A stretch of DNA of 64,000 nucleotides from Streptomyces sp. NBC_00576 (lineage in GTDB: Bacteria; Actinomycetota; Actinomycetes; Streptomycetales; Streptomycetaceae), in assembly GCF_036345175.1 (NCBI RefSeq), contig NZ_CP107780.1, positions 4,774,001-4,838,000 of the forward strand, in the 5' to 3' direction. The first letter of the stretch is position 1. Each line of letters starts with the position of its first letter. The notes beneath the pieces are model-generated. The model was not told the origin of the DNA, searched no databases, and worked only from the letters and a program-made list of their open reading frames with translations. The position numbers and the translations under genes were made by a program. Positions 32,668-40,911 of the stretch are shown piece by piece.

Positions 32668-33423
32668 ATGAGCGACAGCGAGTTGGCCGGGCAGTTCCTC
32701 GACGCCGCGATCGGGCTGTTGCAGCGGGTGCGCGACGAGGAGGCGGACGCCGTGACGGCCGCCGGCACACTCATCGCCGACACCGTGGCGGCCGAGGGTC
32801 GCCTGTTCGCCTTCGGCGCCGGGCACTCCTCGCTCGCCGCGCAGGACATCGTCTACCGCGCGGGCGGCCTCGCCCTGATGAACCTGCTTGCCGTGCCCGG
32901 TGTCGTCGGCGTCGACGTCATGCCGGCCACCCTGGGCTCCGCCCTGGAGCGCGTCGACGGTCTGGCCACGGCCGTCCTGGACACGTCACCGCTGCGCGCG
33001 GGGGACGTCCTCGTGATCATCTCCCTCTCCGGCCGCAACGCCCTCCCGGTGGAAATGGCGGTGCACGCGCGTGCCCTCGGCGTGAAGGTCATCGGCGTGA
33101 CCTCGGTGGCGTACGCGACCGAGACGACACCCCGGAACGCCTCGGGCACGTTCCTCAAGGACCACTGCGACGTCGTACTGGACTCGAAGATCGCCCCCGG
33201 CGACGCCGTACTCACCCTCGACACCGTCCCGGCGCCCTTCGCCCCCGCCTCCACCGTCGTCACCTCGGCCCTGCTCCAGTCGGTCATGGCGACGGCGGCG
33301 GGCATCCTGGCGGAACGGGGCATCGAGCCTCCGCTGCTGCGCTCCGGCAACGTGGACGGCGGCCACGACTGGAACGCGCGCATCCTCAAGCAGTACGGGG
33401 ACCGGATCTTCTACGAGCGCTGA
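32668..33423 (+). CDS. SIS-domain sugar-phosphate binding protein (251 aa)
   Basis: A single SIS (sugar isomerase) domain: LFAFGAGHSSLAAQDIVYRA with the phosphate-binding loop at about 48-67, then GDVLVIISLSGRNALPVEMA at about 113-132 and VIGVTSVAYATE. Resembles phosphosugar isomerase-type regulators such as the SIS proteins of N-acetylmuramate or GlcNAc use. Start ATG at 32668 (MSDSELAGQ) after AAGGGCTTACCG. Divergent from dmdR1. Its stop lies 13 bases inside the PAS gene on the other strand. Confidence 0.88.
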   Translation: MSDSELAGQFLDAAIGLLQRVRDEEADAVTAAGTLIADTVAAEGRLFAFGAGHSSLAAQDIVYRAGGLALMNLLAVPGVVGVDVMPATLGSALERVDGLATAVLDTSPLRAGDVLVIISLSGRNALPVEMAVHARALGVKVIGVTSVAYATETTPRNASGTFLKDHCDVVLDSKIAPGDAVLTLDTVPAPFAPASTVVTSALLQSVMATAAGILAERGIEPPLLRSGNVDGGHDWNARILKQYGDRIFYER

Positions 33424-34844
33424 GCAGGACCGAGGCCGGCCAGGTCCAGGGCGGTCGCGATCCGGGCGGCCACGTCCTCCGCGTACATCGCGTCCGTGCG
33501 CTCGAACTGGCTCCGTCCGGCGCCCCGCAGAAACGTCACGACGCCCAGAGTGCGCCCCCGGCTGCGCAGCACCGCGCACAGCGCGTGGACCGACTCCGGC
33601 GGCCACTGCCGCTGCACGGCCCACGCGCGGGCCTGCTCGGCGGCATACGACCCGGCGCTCGCCCGCACGGACCCGACCCGCTCCACGCACTGCACGGCCG
33701 GATGCCCTTCGCCGTAGCGCACCGGCAGTCCGGCCTGGCCGGCGAGGACGCTGGGCCCCGGCGCGCCGGAGGGCGTGGCGGCGGCGCGGACCAGCCGTAC
33801 CGGCCCGTCCCCGCCGTCCGCCGAGCCGTCGGCCGCCGCGCCGCCGATGACGGCGATCCGGTCGATGAGCGCGTGGTCGGCGAAGCCGGCGAGGGCGAAG
33901 TCCAGGTGCGTGGTCGCGGCCTCGGCGGGGTCCTCGCACTCGGCGGCGGCCCGCGCGGCGCGGTGCAGCTGGTTGCTGCGGAACCGCAGCTGAGCCGCCT
34001 CCTGCTCGATCTGCTTGCTCTCGGTGATGTCCTGGAACAGCCACCCCACACCGAGCGGAACCGGTTCCTCGGTGAGCGGCGAAGCCAGCCGCAGGAACCC
34101 GCTCCGCCAGCAGCGCCGCTTCTCACCCTCGGGCGTCCGCACGCTCACCCACATCTCGGCGGGCGCGGGCGGCGCACCCTCGGCGAGTACGTGCGTCAGC
34201 GCGCTCTCCAACTCCTCGACGCCCTGCGCTAGCAGCTCACCGAGGGGCCGACCGAGTACGGCGGTACGCCCGATGCCGAGCGAGCGGGCAGCGTGCGCGT
34301 TGACGACGGCGGGCCGCAGATCGGCGTCGACGAGCACGACACCCCAGCTGGCGTCCTCGAACAGCGCCTCGCTCAGCGCGATCGACCGCTCAAGATCTAT
34401 CTGCGCGTGCACCTCACTGAAGGCGCAGTACAACCCGGCCGGCTTGCCGTCGGGCCCGCGCACGGCGGCGGACTGCGTCCGTACGAGCACGCGCCCGCCG
34501 TCCTTGGTCAGCAGCGCGAACTCGTGCACCTGACGCCCCGGGGCGTGCATCGCGGACAGCAGCCGCCCCTCGATCTCCTCGGCGTCGGCGCTGCGCACGG
34601 CCCATCCGGCGAACCCGTGCCGCCCGACGGCCTCGGCGGCGGTCCATCCGAGAATCCGCTCGGCCTCCCGGTTCCAGTGGGTGACCACACCGTCCGCGTC
34701 GAAGGCGCACAGGGCGGCGTCCATGCCGTCGAGAAGGGCTGCGAGCAGGTCGAATCCACCACCGTCCGAACCTTCCGGGCCGTCCCTCTCGGGCTCGTCC
34801 GGCCCCAGCTCGTCGGTGGTCCCACTACGCCGGGAAGCACTCAC
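33411..34844 (-). CDS. PAS-domain sensor protein without output domain (about 477 aa)
   Basis: Two PAS domains at about 25-150 (LDGMDAALCAFDADGVVTHW, ERILGWTAAEAVGRHG) and 150-280 (EDASWGVVLVDADLRPAVVN), each with a PAC-like strand set, then a C-terminal GAF-like region with the segment ALCAVLRSRGRTLGVVTFLR. There is no kinase, PP2C or cyclase domain, so it may signal by protein contact. GTG at 34844 (VSASRRSG) with AGGGGG before it is the chosen start; 34895 is possible. Confidence 0.85.
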   Translation of the reverse strand: MSASRRSGTTDELGPDEPERDGPEGSDGGGFDLLAALLDGMDAALCAFDADGVVTHWNREAERILGWTAAEAVGRHGFAGWAVRSADAEEIEGRLLSAMHAPGRQVHEFALLTKDGGRVLVRTQSAAVRGPDGKPAGLYCAFSEVHAQIDLERSIALSEALFEDASWGVVLVDADLRPAVVNAHAARSLGIGRTAVLGRPLGELLAQGVEELESALTHVLAEGAPPAPAEMWVSVRTPEGEKRRCWRSGFLRLASPLTEEPVPLGVGWLFQDITESKQIEQEAAQLRFRSNQLHRAARAAAECEDPAEAATTHLDFALAGFADHALIDRIAVIGGAAADGSADGGDGPVRLVRAAATPSGAPGPSVLAGQAGLPVRYGEGHPAVQCVERVGSVRASAGSYAAEQARAWAVQRQWPPESVHALCAVLRSRGRTLGVVTFLRGAGRSQFERTDAMYAEDVAARIATALDLAGLGPAQRS

Positions 34845-35053
34845 CTGGACCCCCTGCAGGCTGCGTCCGCACGTACTGCGCGACGGTTCGCTCACTCACC
34901 ATCATTCAACTCGAACGTGACGCAGCACACATCGCGTTCCCCCAAGTTTGAAGGAAATCGTTGTACGGCGGAAATTCGCCGTGTCCGGGAACAAGCCCCT
35001 CCTGCCCCGCCCACCACCGGACCAAACCGACCGTGCGGAATGTCCGAGGCACT

Positions 35054-35536
35054 TCATGATCTCGCGCCCGCCAGCCGCAGATCGACCCAGAGGTCGCTCT
35101 CCCCGTCCAGCACATACCGCTCGACCTCCACGAACCCATGCTTGAGCGCGAAAGAGAGCCCGTCCTCGTTGGCTGCCAACACGACGGTCTCGATCCGGTC
35201 GGCCCCGAGTTCCCGCGCAAGAGCAAGCCCTCGCCCATAAATCTCTGCCCCTAGCCCCCGCCGCCGAAAACCGGGCAGCACGCGCGCGATGACGGTGGCC
35301 ACGGCCACGTCCCCGTCACCTGCGGGTGGCCGAACGGTGGAACACCCCACCAGGGCGTCGCCCAGATACGCGACCTCCAGCCGAAACCGCCCACTACGCG
35401 CGCGTACGTCGTCGAGGGACATGGCGGCGGGCGGAACGATCACGTTGTGGACGTGCCGCCAGTCCTCGAGCGCGACCTCATCGACATCACCCACGGGCAC
35501 GATACGAAGATCAGACACGGCGCCAGGAAATCGCAC
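35054..35536 (-). CDS. GNAT-family N-acetyltransferase (160 aa)
   Basis: The acetyl-CoA binding motif A is seen as ATVIARVLPGFRRRGLGAEIYG at about 82-103 (R/Q-x-x-G-x-G/A form RRRGLG), followed by ALARELGADRIETVVLAANE and FALKHGFVEVE. Start may be the GTG at 35518 (VSDLRIVPVG). Divergent from another GNAT gene 40 bases away. Acceptor unknown. Confidence 0.85.
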   Translation of the reverse strand: MRFPGAVSDLRIVPVGDVDEVALEDWRHVHNVIVPPAAMSLDDVRARSGRFRLEVAYLGDALVGCSTVRPPAGDGDVAVATVIARVLPGFRRRGLGAEIYGRGLALARELGADRIETVVLAANEDGLSFALKHGFVEVERYVLDGESDLWVDLRLAGARS

Positions 35537-35575
35537 GCTTCAGGGCAGCGTCAATGGAGTTGTAGCGTACCGATC

Positions 35576-36016
35576 ATGGCGGACTGGGACATACGACCGG
35601 CGACGGCAGCGGACATCGAGACGGTGGTCGAGCTGCGCGCGGTGGTGATGCGGGCCGATCTGGAACGACTCGGACGGTACGACGAGCACCGCGTCCGACA
35701 GCGCTTCCGGGACCGGTTCGAGGCGTCACACACCTGGGTGATCGAGGTCGGCGGCGAGTTCGCGGGCTGCGTGGCGCTGCGCCCGGCCGAGGACGCCCAC
35801 TGGCTGGAGCACCTCTACCTGGACCCGCGCCTCCAGGGCCGCGGCATCGGCTCGGGCGTACTGCGTGAGCTGCTGGAACGGTGCGACGGCGAGGGTGTCC
35901 TCGTCCGGCTGAACGTGCTCCAGGGCAGCCCGGCACGGCGGCTGTACGAGCGGCACGGGTTCAGGATGGAGAGCGAGGATCCGGTGGACGTGTTCATGGT
36001 GCGCGAGTTGCCGTGA
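35576..36016 (+). CDS. GNAT-family N-acetyltransferase (146 aa)
   Basis: Compact GNAT: MADWDIRPATAADIETVVEL, then LEHLYLDPRLQGRGIGSGVL with the QGRGIG acetyl-CoA loop at about 84-89 and RLYERHGFRMESEDPVDV. Start ATG at 35576. Its TGA shares bases with the GTG of the YrhB-like gene (GTGA), so the two are translated together. Acceptor unknown. Confidence 0.9.
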   Translation: MADWDIRPATAADIETVVELRAVVMRADLERLGRYDEHRVRQRFRDRFEASHTWVIEVGGEFAGCVALRPAEDAHWLEHLYLDPRLQGRGIGSGVLRELLERCDGEGVLVRLNVLQGSPARRLYERHGFRMESEDPVDVFMVRELP

Positions 36017-36606
36017 CGAGCGGTGAGGAGCGCCTCCGCGTGATCGGGCGCGAGGCCGCGGTCCACATCGTCGAGGAGGAGTTGGACCGCGAGTACCGGA
36101 AGTCGTCGGCGCTGGGCGTGGCCCCGGTGCGCGTGGTCGTGGCGCGTGTCGAGGCGCACGAGTTGGTGTGGCTCGTCCACTGCCAGTCCGAGGAGTTCGT
36201 GCGCACCGGGGGGCACGGCTCGATGCTGATCGGCGCCGGCCCGTACCTCGTCGACCGCGTCGACGGAGGGCTGCACTCGATCGGGGTCCTCTCCGCGAAG
36301 GGCGGGGAGTGGGAGGCCGACTACCGCGTCCGCATCCGCGGCCAGGTCATCCGTACCGCCGTGGACGACCTGCACGACGAGATACGCGAACTCGCCGCCA
36401 CGCGCGGGCGGATCCACTCCGTACGCGTCCTGCGGCAGAGGCTGCCGGCGCTGTCTCCGGCGCGGGCGCTCCAGTACGTGACCGGACTGCTGGACGGAGA
36501 TGCGCCCGCCCACCTCGTGGCCGTCGCCGTCGAGCGACTCGTCGAACCGATCGATCCTGTACTCACCGTGACGACCATCCGCCCGGGAGGGCCCGTCAAT
36601 CGATGA
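36013..36606 (+). CDS. YrhB-domain-like protein (197 aa)
   Basis: The segment VVVARVEAHELVWLVHCQSE followed by LIGAGPYLVDRVDGGLHSIG is the YrhB/Imm35-like signature found in small actinobacterial proteins, some of which are immunity proteins. The C-terminal half adds HDEIRELAATRGRIHSVRVL and LPALSPARALQYV. Coupled to the upstream GNAT by GTGA. The 3' end overlaps the RidA gene by 11 bases on the other strand. Confidence 0.65.
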   Translation: MTSGEERLRVIGREAAVHIVEEELDREYRKSSALGVAPVRVVVARVEAHELVWLVHCQSEEFVRTGGHGSMLIGAGPYLVDRVDGGLHSIGVLSAKGGEWEADYRVRIRGQVIRTAVDDLHDEIRELAATRGRIHSVRVLRQRLPALSPARALQYVTGLLDGDAPAHLVAVAVERLVEPIDPVLTVTTIRPGGPVNR

Positions 36607-37003
36607 CCGCGGTGGCTTCGATCTCGACCAGATGGTCTGGGATGTCGAGTGTCACCACGCCGACAAGAGTGACCGGAGGCACCGGAGTGATCCCCAGTTT
36701 CTTGGCCGCCCGGGAGACGCCCTCCAGGAGCACGGGCATCTTGTCGGGGCTCCAGTCGACGACGTAGAAGTTCAGTTTCACCACGTCGTCGAAGGAGGCA
36801 CCGGCCTCTGTCAGGGCGGTGCCCACGTTGAGGTAGCACTGCTCGACCTGCGCGGCGAGGTCACCCTCGCCGACCGTGACGCCGTCGGCGTCCCAGGCGA
36901 CCTGCCCGGCGACGAAGACCAGCTTCGACCCGGTCGCGATCGACACCTGCCTGTACACGTCGATCTTGGGCAGTCCTTCGGGGTTCAGCAGGGTGATGGG
37001 CAT
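36596..37003 (-). CDS. RidA family protein (135 aa)
   Basis: YjgF/YER057c/UK114 fold: PKIDVYRQVSIATGSKLVFV, AGQVAWDADG, NVGTALTEAGASFDDVVKLN and DIPDHLVEIEATAVI with the terminal EIEAxA. Enzymes of this family deaminate reactive enamine/imine intermediates. The signature Arg of true RidA would lie near residue 105; here the segment is PVPPVTLVGV without Arg, so this is probably a Rid2-Rid7-type paralogue rather than RidA itself. Confidence 0.88.
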   Translation of the reverse strand: MPITLLNPEGLPKIDVYRQVSIATGSKLVFVAGQVAWDADGVTVGEGDLAAQVEQCYLNVGTALTEAGASFDDVVKLNFYVVDWSPDKMPVLLEGVSRAAKKLGITPVPPVTLVGVVTLDIPDHLVEIEATAVID

Positions 37004-37141
37004 GAGCGGTCCCGTCTCGTTCTTGGTTTCCAGTGGTTACTCAGGAACCGTAGGAGAGTGGCCGCTGACATGGAAGAACGCACTTTTTGGTGACTGGGGA
37101 ACCAGATGGTGACCACGCAGTTCAACGTCTCGGAAAATCGC

Positions 37142-37171
37142 TTGAACGACGGTGACCCTCGTATCTACAGT
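37142..37171 (+). promoter_or_regulatory. Promoter of the orphan small transcript
   Basis: TTGAAC (37142-37147), an 18-base spacer and TACAGT (37166-37171) form a good housekeeping-type promoter. It points at the 12-codon ORF at 37204. Confidence 0.65.
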
Positions 37172-37203
37172 GTGGGCAACGCTGAAAGGAGGTGATCGGG
37201 TAA

Positions 37204-37242
37204 ATGAGTGAAACCCGGACGCGTGAGGTGGCTGCGGGCTAG
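37204..37242 (+). CDS. 12-residue peptide ORF behind a perfect Shine-Dalgarno
   Basis: ATG ... TAG encodes MSETRTREVAAG. The sequence AAAGGAGGTGATC at 37185-37197 complements the 3' end of 16S rRNA without mismatch, far better than any other ribosome site in the window; its GGAGG core ends 11 bases before the ATG. No plus-strand gene follows for 2.3 kb, so this is not an ordinary leader peptide. It could be a true micropeptide, or the leader could act as RNA. Confidence 0.55.
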   Translation: MSETRTREVAAG

Positions 37243-37322
37243 CGGCTCGCCACCACGTTCAATGCGGTGCCGGACCAGCGTGGGCGACTGACACGCAGCC
37301 GGCCGAATCCAACGCAGTCACC

Positions 37323-37387
37323 CGACCCGCGAGCTCGCCGGCAAGTCCGGCCGGCCCCTCTTCCAGGGGGACCGAGTTCGCGGGTCG
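37323..37387 (+). terminator. Three-way-junction hairpin ending the small transcript
   Basis: Outer stem CGACCCGCGAGCTCG (37323-37337) pairs over all 15 positions with CGAGTTCGCGGGTCG (37373-37387), one pair being G-U. Inside it are two further hairpins: CCGG-caagt-CCGG (37338-37350) and CCCCT-cttcc-AGGGG (37355-37369). Such an ordered fold is unlikely by chance and may be a terminator or part of a functional RNA. Confidence 0.65.
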
Positions 37388-37402
37388 CCTGCGTTCAGGC
37401 CT

Positions 37403-37453
37403 CAGCGTTCTTGAGCCCTCAGCATTCTTGAGCCCTCAGGCTTCTTGAGCCTT
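37403..37453. repeat. Three tandem 17-base repeats over a stop codon
   Basis: Units CAGCGTTCTTGAGCCCT, CAGCATTCTTGAGCCCT and CAGGCTTCTTGAGCCTT follow each other; a fourth is partial. The innermost contains the last codons and TGA of the lipoprotein gene, so the gene end and stop have been copied outward twice. Confidence 0.85.
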
Positions 37454-38071
37454 CAGGGTTCGTTTGGCCAGTTCAAAAGCCGGGAGCATCGCCTCGTGTT
37501 CCTCGGTGTCCAGTCCTCCGAGGTGGACGACGACCGGGCCGCGCGGGGTCGTGACCGCGAGGGCGCGCTCCGTCTTCGGGGCGTCGTCGAACTCGCTCTT
37601 GTACGCGTACTTCACCTCGGCGCCGGTGAGGGCGCCCGCCTTGAACGTGCTGTACTGCGCCTTGCTCGCGTTCACCTCGGCGGCCATGAAGGCCTCCAGC
37701 ACTGTGCGCGCGTCGTCGGCGCCCGGGGCGCCGGTCCAGACTCGCAGGAAGCCGATGTGCCCGGCGGGTTTGGCGTCCACCTCGCACACGAGGGCGACCG
37801 GGCCCTGACGCGGAGGCTCGTCGACGGCTTCCGCCGTCCAGTCCTCGGCTGTGTCGAAGGTGACGAGGAGCTCGCAGGCCGAGCCGGCGGCTCCGATGCT
37901 GCCGCCGCTCCTGGCGCTGGTCCCGGCCGCCGTCGCCGAGGCGCTCGCGGTCGATTCCACCTTCGCGTCGTCGTCCGCCGCTTCCGAACAGCCGGTCAGC
38001 GCTGCCAGCGACGCCACCAGCAGCGTCACCTGGACCAACCCGCGCCGTCTGTTCCCCGCCCCGACCACCAT
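37436..38071 (-). CDS. Putative lipoprotein (211 aa)
   Basis: MVVGAGNRRRGLVQVTLLVA is a signal peptide ending at lipobox LTGC (about residues 24-27), then an acidic Ser/Thr/Ala-rich linker. The folded part has two Cys (GSACELLVTFD, VALVCEVDAK) likely in a disulfide, and ends TERALAVTTPRGPVVVHLGG. Similar unknown-function lipoproteins are common in Streptomyces. Start ATG at 38071; the longer open frame to 38335 lacks a signal. Confidence 0.75.
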   Translation of the reverse strand: MVVGAGNRRRGLVQVTLLVASLAALTGCSEAADDDAKVESTASASATAAGTSARSGGSIGAAGSACELLVTFDTAEDWTAEAVDEPPRQGPVALVCEVDAKPAGHIGFLRVWTGAPGADDARTVLEAFMAAEVNASKAQYSTFKAGALTGAEVKYAYKSEFDDAPKTERALAVTTPRGPVVVHLGGLDTEEHEAMLPAFELAKRTLKAQEA

Positions 38072-38193
38072 GTGAACGTGTCTCCCCTCGCTCGGGCGGG
38101 ACACGTTATCGGAGCGGGCGGCGGCCCCTCGTACCGGCCGTCGTACCCGGTCAGGGCAGCCCGGCGGGGCGCCGTCCTGACCGGGTGGCGGAC

Positions 38194-39294
38194 TCAGTGA
38201 GCGATGCCTTCGTAGCCCTCGATCTCCCGCGGGTTCCGGGTGCCCGGGCCGATGTAGCGGGCCGACGGGCGTACGAGCCTGCCGGTGCGCTTCTGTTCCA
38301 GGATGTGGGCGGACCAGCCGGCCGTGCGGGCGCACGTGAACATGGACGTGAACATGTGGGCCGGGACCTCGGCGAAGTCCAGGACGATCGCCGCCCAGAA
38401 CTCGACGTTCGTCGCCAGGACCCGGTCGGGGCGGCGGGCGTGCAGCTCCGCCAGCGCAGCCTTCTCCAGGGCCTCGGCGATCTCGAAGCGCGGGGCGCCC
38501 AGCTCGCGGGCCGTGCGGCGGAGCACGCGCGCGCGTGGGTCCTCGGCGCGGTAGACACGGTGGCCGAAGCCCATCAGGCGTTCGCCCTTGTCCAGGGCCT
38601 GCTTCACGTACGCGTCCGCGTCGCCGGTGCGTTCGATCTCCTCGATCATGCCGAGGACTCGGGAAGGCGCGCCTCCGTGCAGCGGGCCGCTCATCGCCCC
38701 TACCGCGCCCGACAGCGCCGCCGCCACGTCCGCGCCCGTCGAGGCGATCACCCGTGCCGTGAACGTGGACGCGTTCATGCCGTGCTCGGCCGCACTCGTC
38801 CAGTAGGCGTCCACCGCGGCCACGTGCTTCGGGTCCGGTTCGCCGCGCCAGCGGATCATGAAGCGTTCGACGACGGACTGCGCCTTGTCGATCTCGCGCT
38901 GCGGGACCATGGCGTTGCCCTGGCCGCGCGCCGACTGGGCGACGTAGGAGAGGGCCATGACGGCGGCGCGGGCCAGGTCGTCGCGGGCCGTCTGCTCGTC
39001 GATGTCGAGGAGGGGGCGCAGGCCCCAGACGGGGGCGAGCATCGCCAGTGCCGACTGGACGTCCACCCGGATGTCGCCGGAGTGGACCGGGATCGGGAAC
39101 GGCTCGGCGGGCGGCAGGCCGGGGTTGAAGGCGCCGTCGACGAGCAGCCCCCAGACGTTGCCGAAGGAGACATGGCCGACCAGGTCCTCGATGTCGACGC
39201 CCCGGTACCGGAGTGCGCCGCCCTCCTTGTCCGGTTCGGCGATCTCCGTCTCGAACGCGACTACTCCCTCAAGTCCGGGTACGAAGTCGGACAT
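38194..39294 (-). CDS. Citrate synthase 2 (366 aa)
   Basis: Condenses acetyl-CoA and oxaloacetate, or propionyl-CoA in 2-methylcitrate-type paralogues. Catalytic His residues are in SGPLHGGAPSRV at about 224 and GFGHRVYRAEDPRARVL at about 256-272; the late Arg/Asp region is present (ATNVEFWAAIVLDFAEVP). The 366-residue length is the short bacterial type. Start ATG at 39294 (MSDFVPGLEG). The gene order citrate synthase/pdxH divergent is as in S. coelicolor SCO4388/4387 by memory. Confidence 0.93.
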   Translation of the reverse strand: MSDFVPGLEGVVAFETEIAEPDKEGGALRYRGVDIEDLVGHVSFGNVWGLLVDGAFNPGLPPAEPFPIPVHSGDIRVDVQSALAMLAPVWGLRPLLDIDEQTARDDLARAAVMALSYVAQSARGQGNAMVPQREIDKAQSVVERFMIRWRGEPDPKHVAAVDAYWTSAAEHGMNASTFTARVIASTGADVAAALSGAVGAMSGPLHGGAPSRVLGMIEEIERTGDADAYVKQALDKGERLMGFGHRVYRAEDPRARVLRRTARELGAPRFEIAEALEKAALAELHARRPDRVLATNVEFWAAIVLDFAEVPAHMFTSMFTCARTAGWSAHILEQKRTGRLVRPSARYIGPGTRNPREIEGYEGIAH

Positions 39295-39480
39295 CAGGCG
39301 GCTCCTCGTGATGTGTGCGACAGATTGGCGACAGCTGTACGGCCGTGTGGCCCGGGTGCGCGATTTCTGTGCCCGGTTCGGTTCCACGGCCATTTACGCA
39401 CTGCTCGCGGTCCGAAACGGTCACCTGGGTGATGCCCCGTTCGATCGGTCGTTCAACCGGACGGCAACAGCACGATATCC

Positions 39481-39520
39481 CTGAGTGCCACCTTTGGGGA
39501 GTCCTGCGGCACTCAGTGCC
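39481..39520. promoter_or_regulatory. AGTGCC/GGCACT operator-like repeats between citrate synthase and pdxH
   Basis: CTGAGTGCC (39481-39489) is the inverse complement of GGCACTCAG (39508-39516), and GGCACT-C-AGTGCC (39508-39520) is itself a perfect 6+1+6 palindrome. The set sits 35 bases before the pdxH start in the divergent region, so it may control one or both genes. Confidence 0.6.
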
Positions 39521-39555
39521 ACACAGTGATGTCGCCGATACGGCAAGATGACCGT

Positions 39556-40245
39556 GTGACCGACCGCCGCGACGCCGTCCCCCCCGATGCTCTCGATCCA
39601 GTCGATCCCGCCGTCATGCGCAAGCAGTACCGCGCCGACGGCATCGCCGAGGGCGAGCTGGCCGACGGTCCCATGGAACAGTTCGCGCGCTGGTTCCGGC
39701 AGGCCGCCGCTGACGCCGGGCTCATCGAACCCAACGCCATGGTCGTCTCCACGGCCGATGCCGACGGGCGGCCCTCTTCTCGTACGGTGCTGCTGAAGCA
39801 GTACGACGAGCAGGGCTTCGTCTTCTTCACCAACTACGGCTCCCGCAAGGGGCGCGACCTGGCCGCCAATCCGTACGTCTCGCTCCTGTTCCCCTGGCTC
39901 CCGCTGGGCCGCCAGGTCGCCGTCACGGGGATCGCGCGCCGCACGGGGCGCGACGAGACGGCCGCCTATTTCCGTACCCGGCCGCACGGTTCCCAGCTCG
40001 GCGCCTGGGCCAGCGAGCAGTCCTCGGTGATCCTTTCCCGGGACGAACTCGACGCCTCGTACGCCGAGTTGGCGGCCCGCTATCCGGAGGGCGAGCAGGT
40101 GCCGGTGCCGCCGAACTGGGGCGGGTACCGGGTGGCCCCGGAGACGGTGGAGTTCTGGCAGGGGCGCGAGAACCGGCTGCACGACCGGCTGCGGTACGTG
40201 GCGGAGGCGGACGGGAGCTGGCGGGTGGAGCGGCTCAGTCCCTGA
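39556..40245 (+). CDS. pdxH: Pyridoxamine 5'-phosphate oxidase (229 aa)
   Basis: FMN enzyme that makes pyridoxal 5'-phosphate. Family motifs: VMRKQYRADGIAEGELADGP at the start, RPSSRTVLLKQYDEQGFVFF with the FMN-binding Arg/Lys, NPYVSLLFPWLPLGRQVAVT, and the C-terminal PPNWGGYRVAPETVEFWQGR and RLHDRLRY. All expected residues are there. GTG start at 39556 (VTDRRDAVPP). Confidence 0.95.
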   Translation: MTDRRDAVPPDALDPVDPAVMRKQYRADGIAEGELADGPMEQFARWFRQAAADAGLIEPNAMVVSTADADGRPSSRTVLLKQYDEQGFVFFTNYGSRKGRDLAANPYVSLLFPWLPLGRQVAVTGIARRTGRDETAAYFRTRPHGSQLGAWASEQSSVILSRDELDASYAELAARYPEGEQVPVPPNWGGYRVAPETVEFWQGRENRLHDRLRYVAEADGSWRVERLSP

Positions 40246-40302
40246 CCATCAGGGACGACAGCGGCAGCAGGGGCAGCAGCGGCAACAGGGGCGCAGTTGC
40301 CG

Positions 40303-40911
40303 TCAGTTCAGGGACTCGTCCAGCAGGGTCGCCCACTGCGCGACCACCCGGTCCCTGCGTCCGGCGTCGTCCGTGAGCAGGTTCGCCAGGCCCAGGCCGC
40401 GGGACATGTCCAGCAGGCCCTGGACCGTCTCCCGAACGCCGGGGCGGGACTCGTCCGCGCCCAGCAGGTCCACGGCGATGCGGTGCGTCTCACGACCCAC
40501 TCGGGCCTCCAACTCCGTTACGCGCGGGCGTAGTTGCTCCTCGTTCGAGGCGGCCACCCAGAGGTGGAGGGCGGCGCGGAAGAGGGGGCCGGTGTAAAGG
40601 TCGACGAGGGCGGTGACCACCGCGCGGCGGTCGGCGGCGCCCTCGGGGAAGAGGGCGCGCAGGGCGGTGGAGCGTTCCTCGGCGACGTACTCGACGGCGG
40701 CCGTGAACAGGTCCTCGCGGGTACGGAAGTGGTGCTGGGCGGCGCCCCGGGAGACGCCGGCGCGTTCGGCGACGACGGAGACCGTGGAGCCGGCCCAGCC
40801 GTGTTCGGCGAGGCAGGCCACGGCGGCTTCCAGCAGGCGTTGGCGGGTTGCGCGGCTGCGGTCCTGCTTTGGGGCGCGCTGGGCCCGGGGCCCAGCCTTC
40901 AAAGCGTCCAT
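40303..40911 (-). CDS. TetR-family regulator of the acyl-CoA carboxylase operon (202 aa)
   Basis: TetR HTH at about 25-70: RLLEAAVACLAEHGWAGSTV, ERAGVSRGAAQHHFRTRED. The rest is a ligand-binding helical domain. It is the last gene of the long operon; its start overlaps the enoyl-CoA hydratase 3' end by 13 bases. The palindrome at 50656-50669, at the head of the operon, is its likely site, which would make the operon self-controlled. A CoA-ester ligand is inferred. Confidence 0.9.
   Translation of the reverse strand: MDALKAGPRAQRAPKQDRSRATRQRLLEAAVACLAEHGWAGSTVSVVAERAGVSRGAAQHHFRTREDLFTAAVEYVAEERSTALRALFPEGAADRRAVVTALVDLYTGPLFRAALHLWVAASNEEQLRPRVTELEARVGRETHRIAVDLLGADESRPGVRETVQGLLDMSRGLGLANLLTDDAGRRDRVVAQWATLLDESLN

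Noticed and set aside
31539..34232. 897-codon plus-strand frame across dmdR1 and the SIS gene
   Set aside because: As a whole it is out of frame with the real SIS gene and low complexity. Only the part opposite dmdR1 is mentioned, as a possible adm counterpart.
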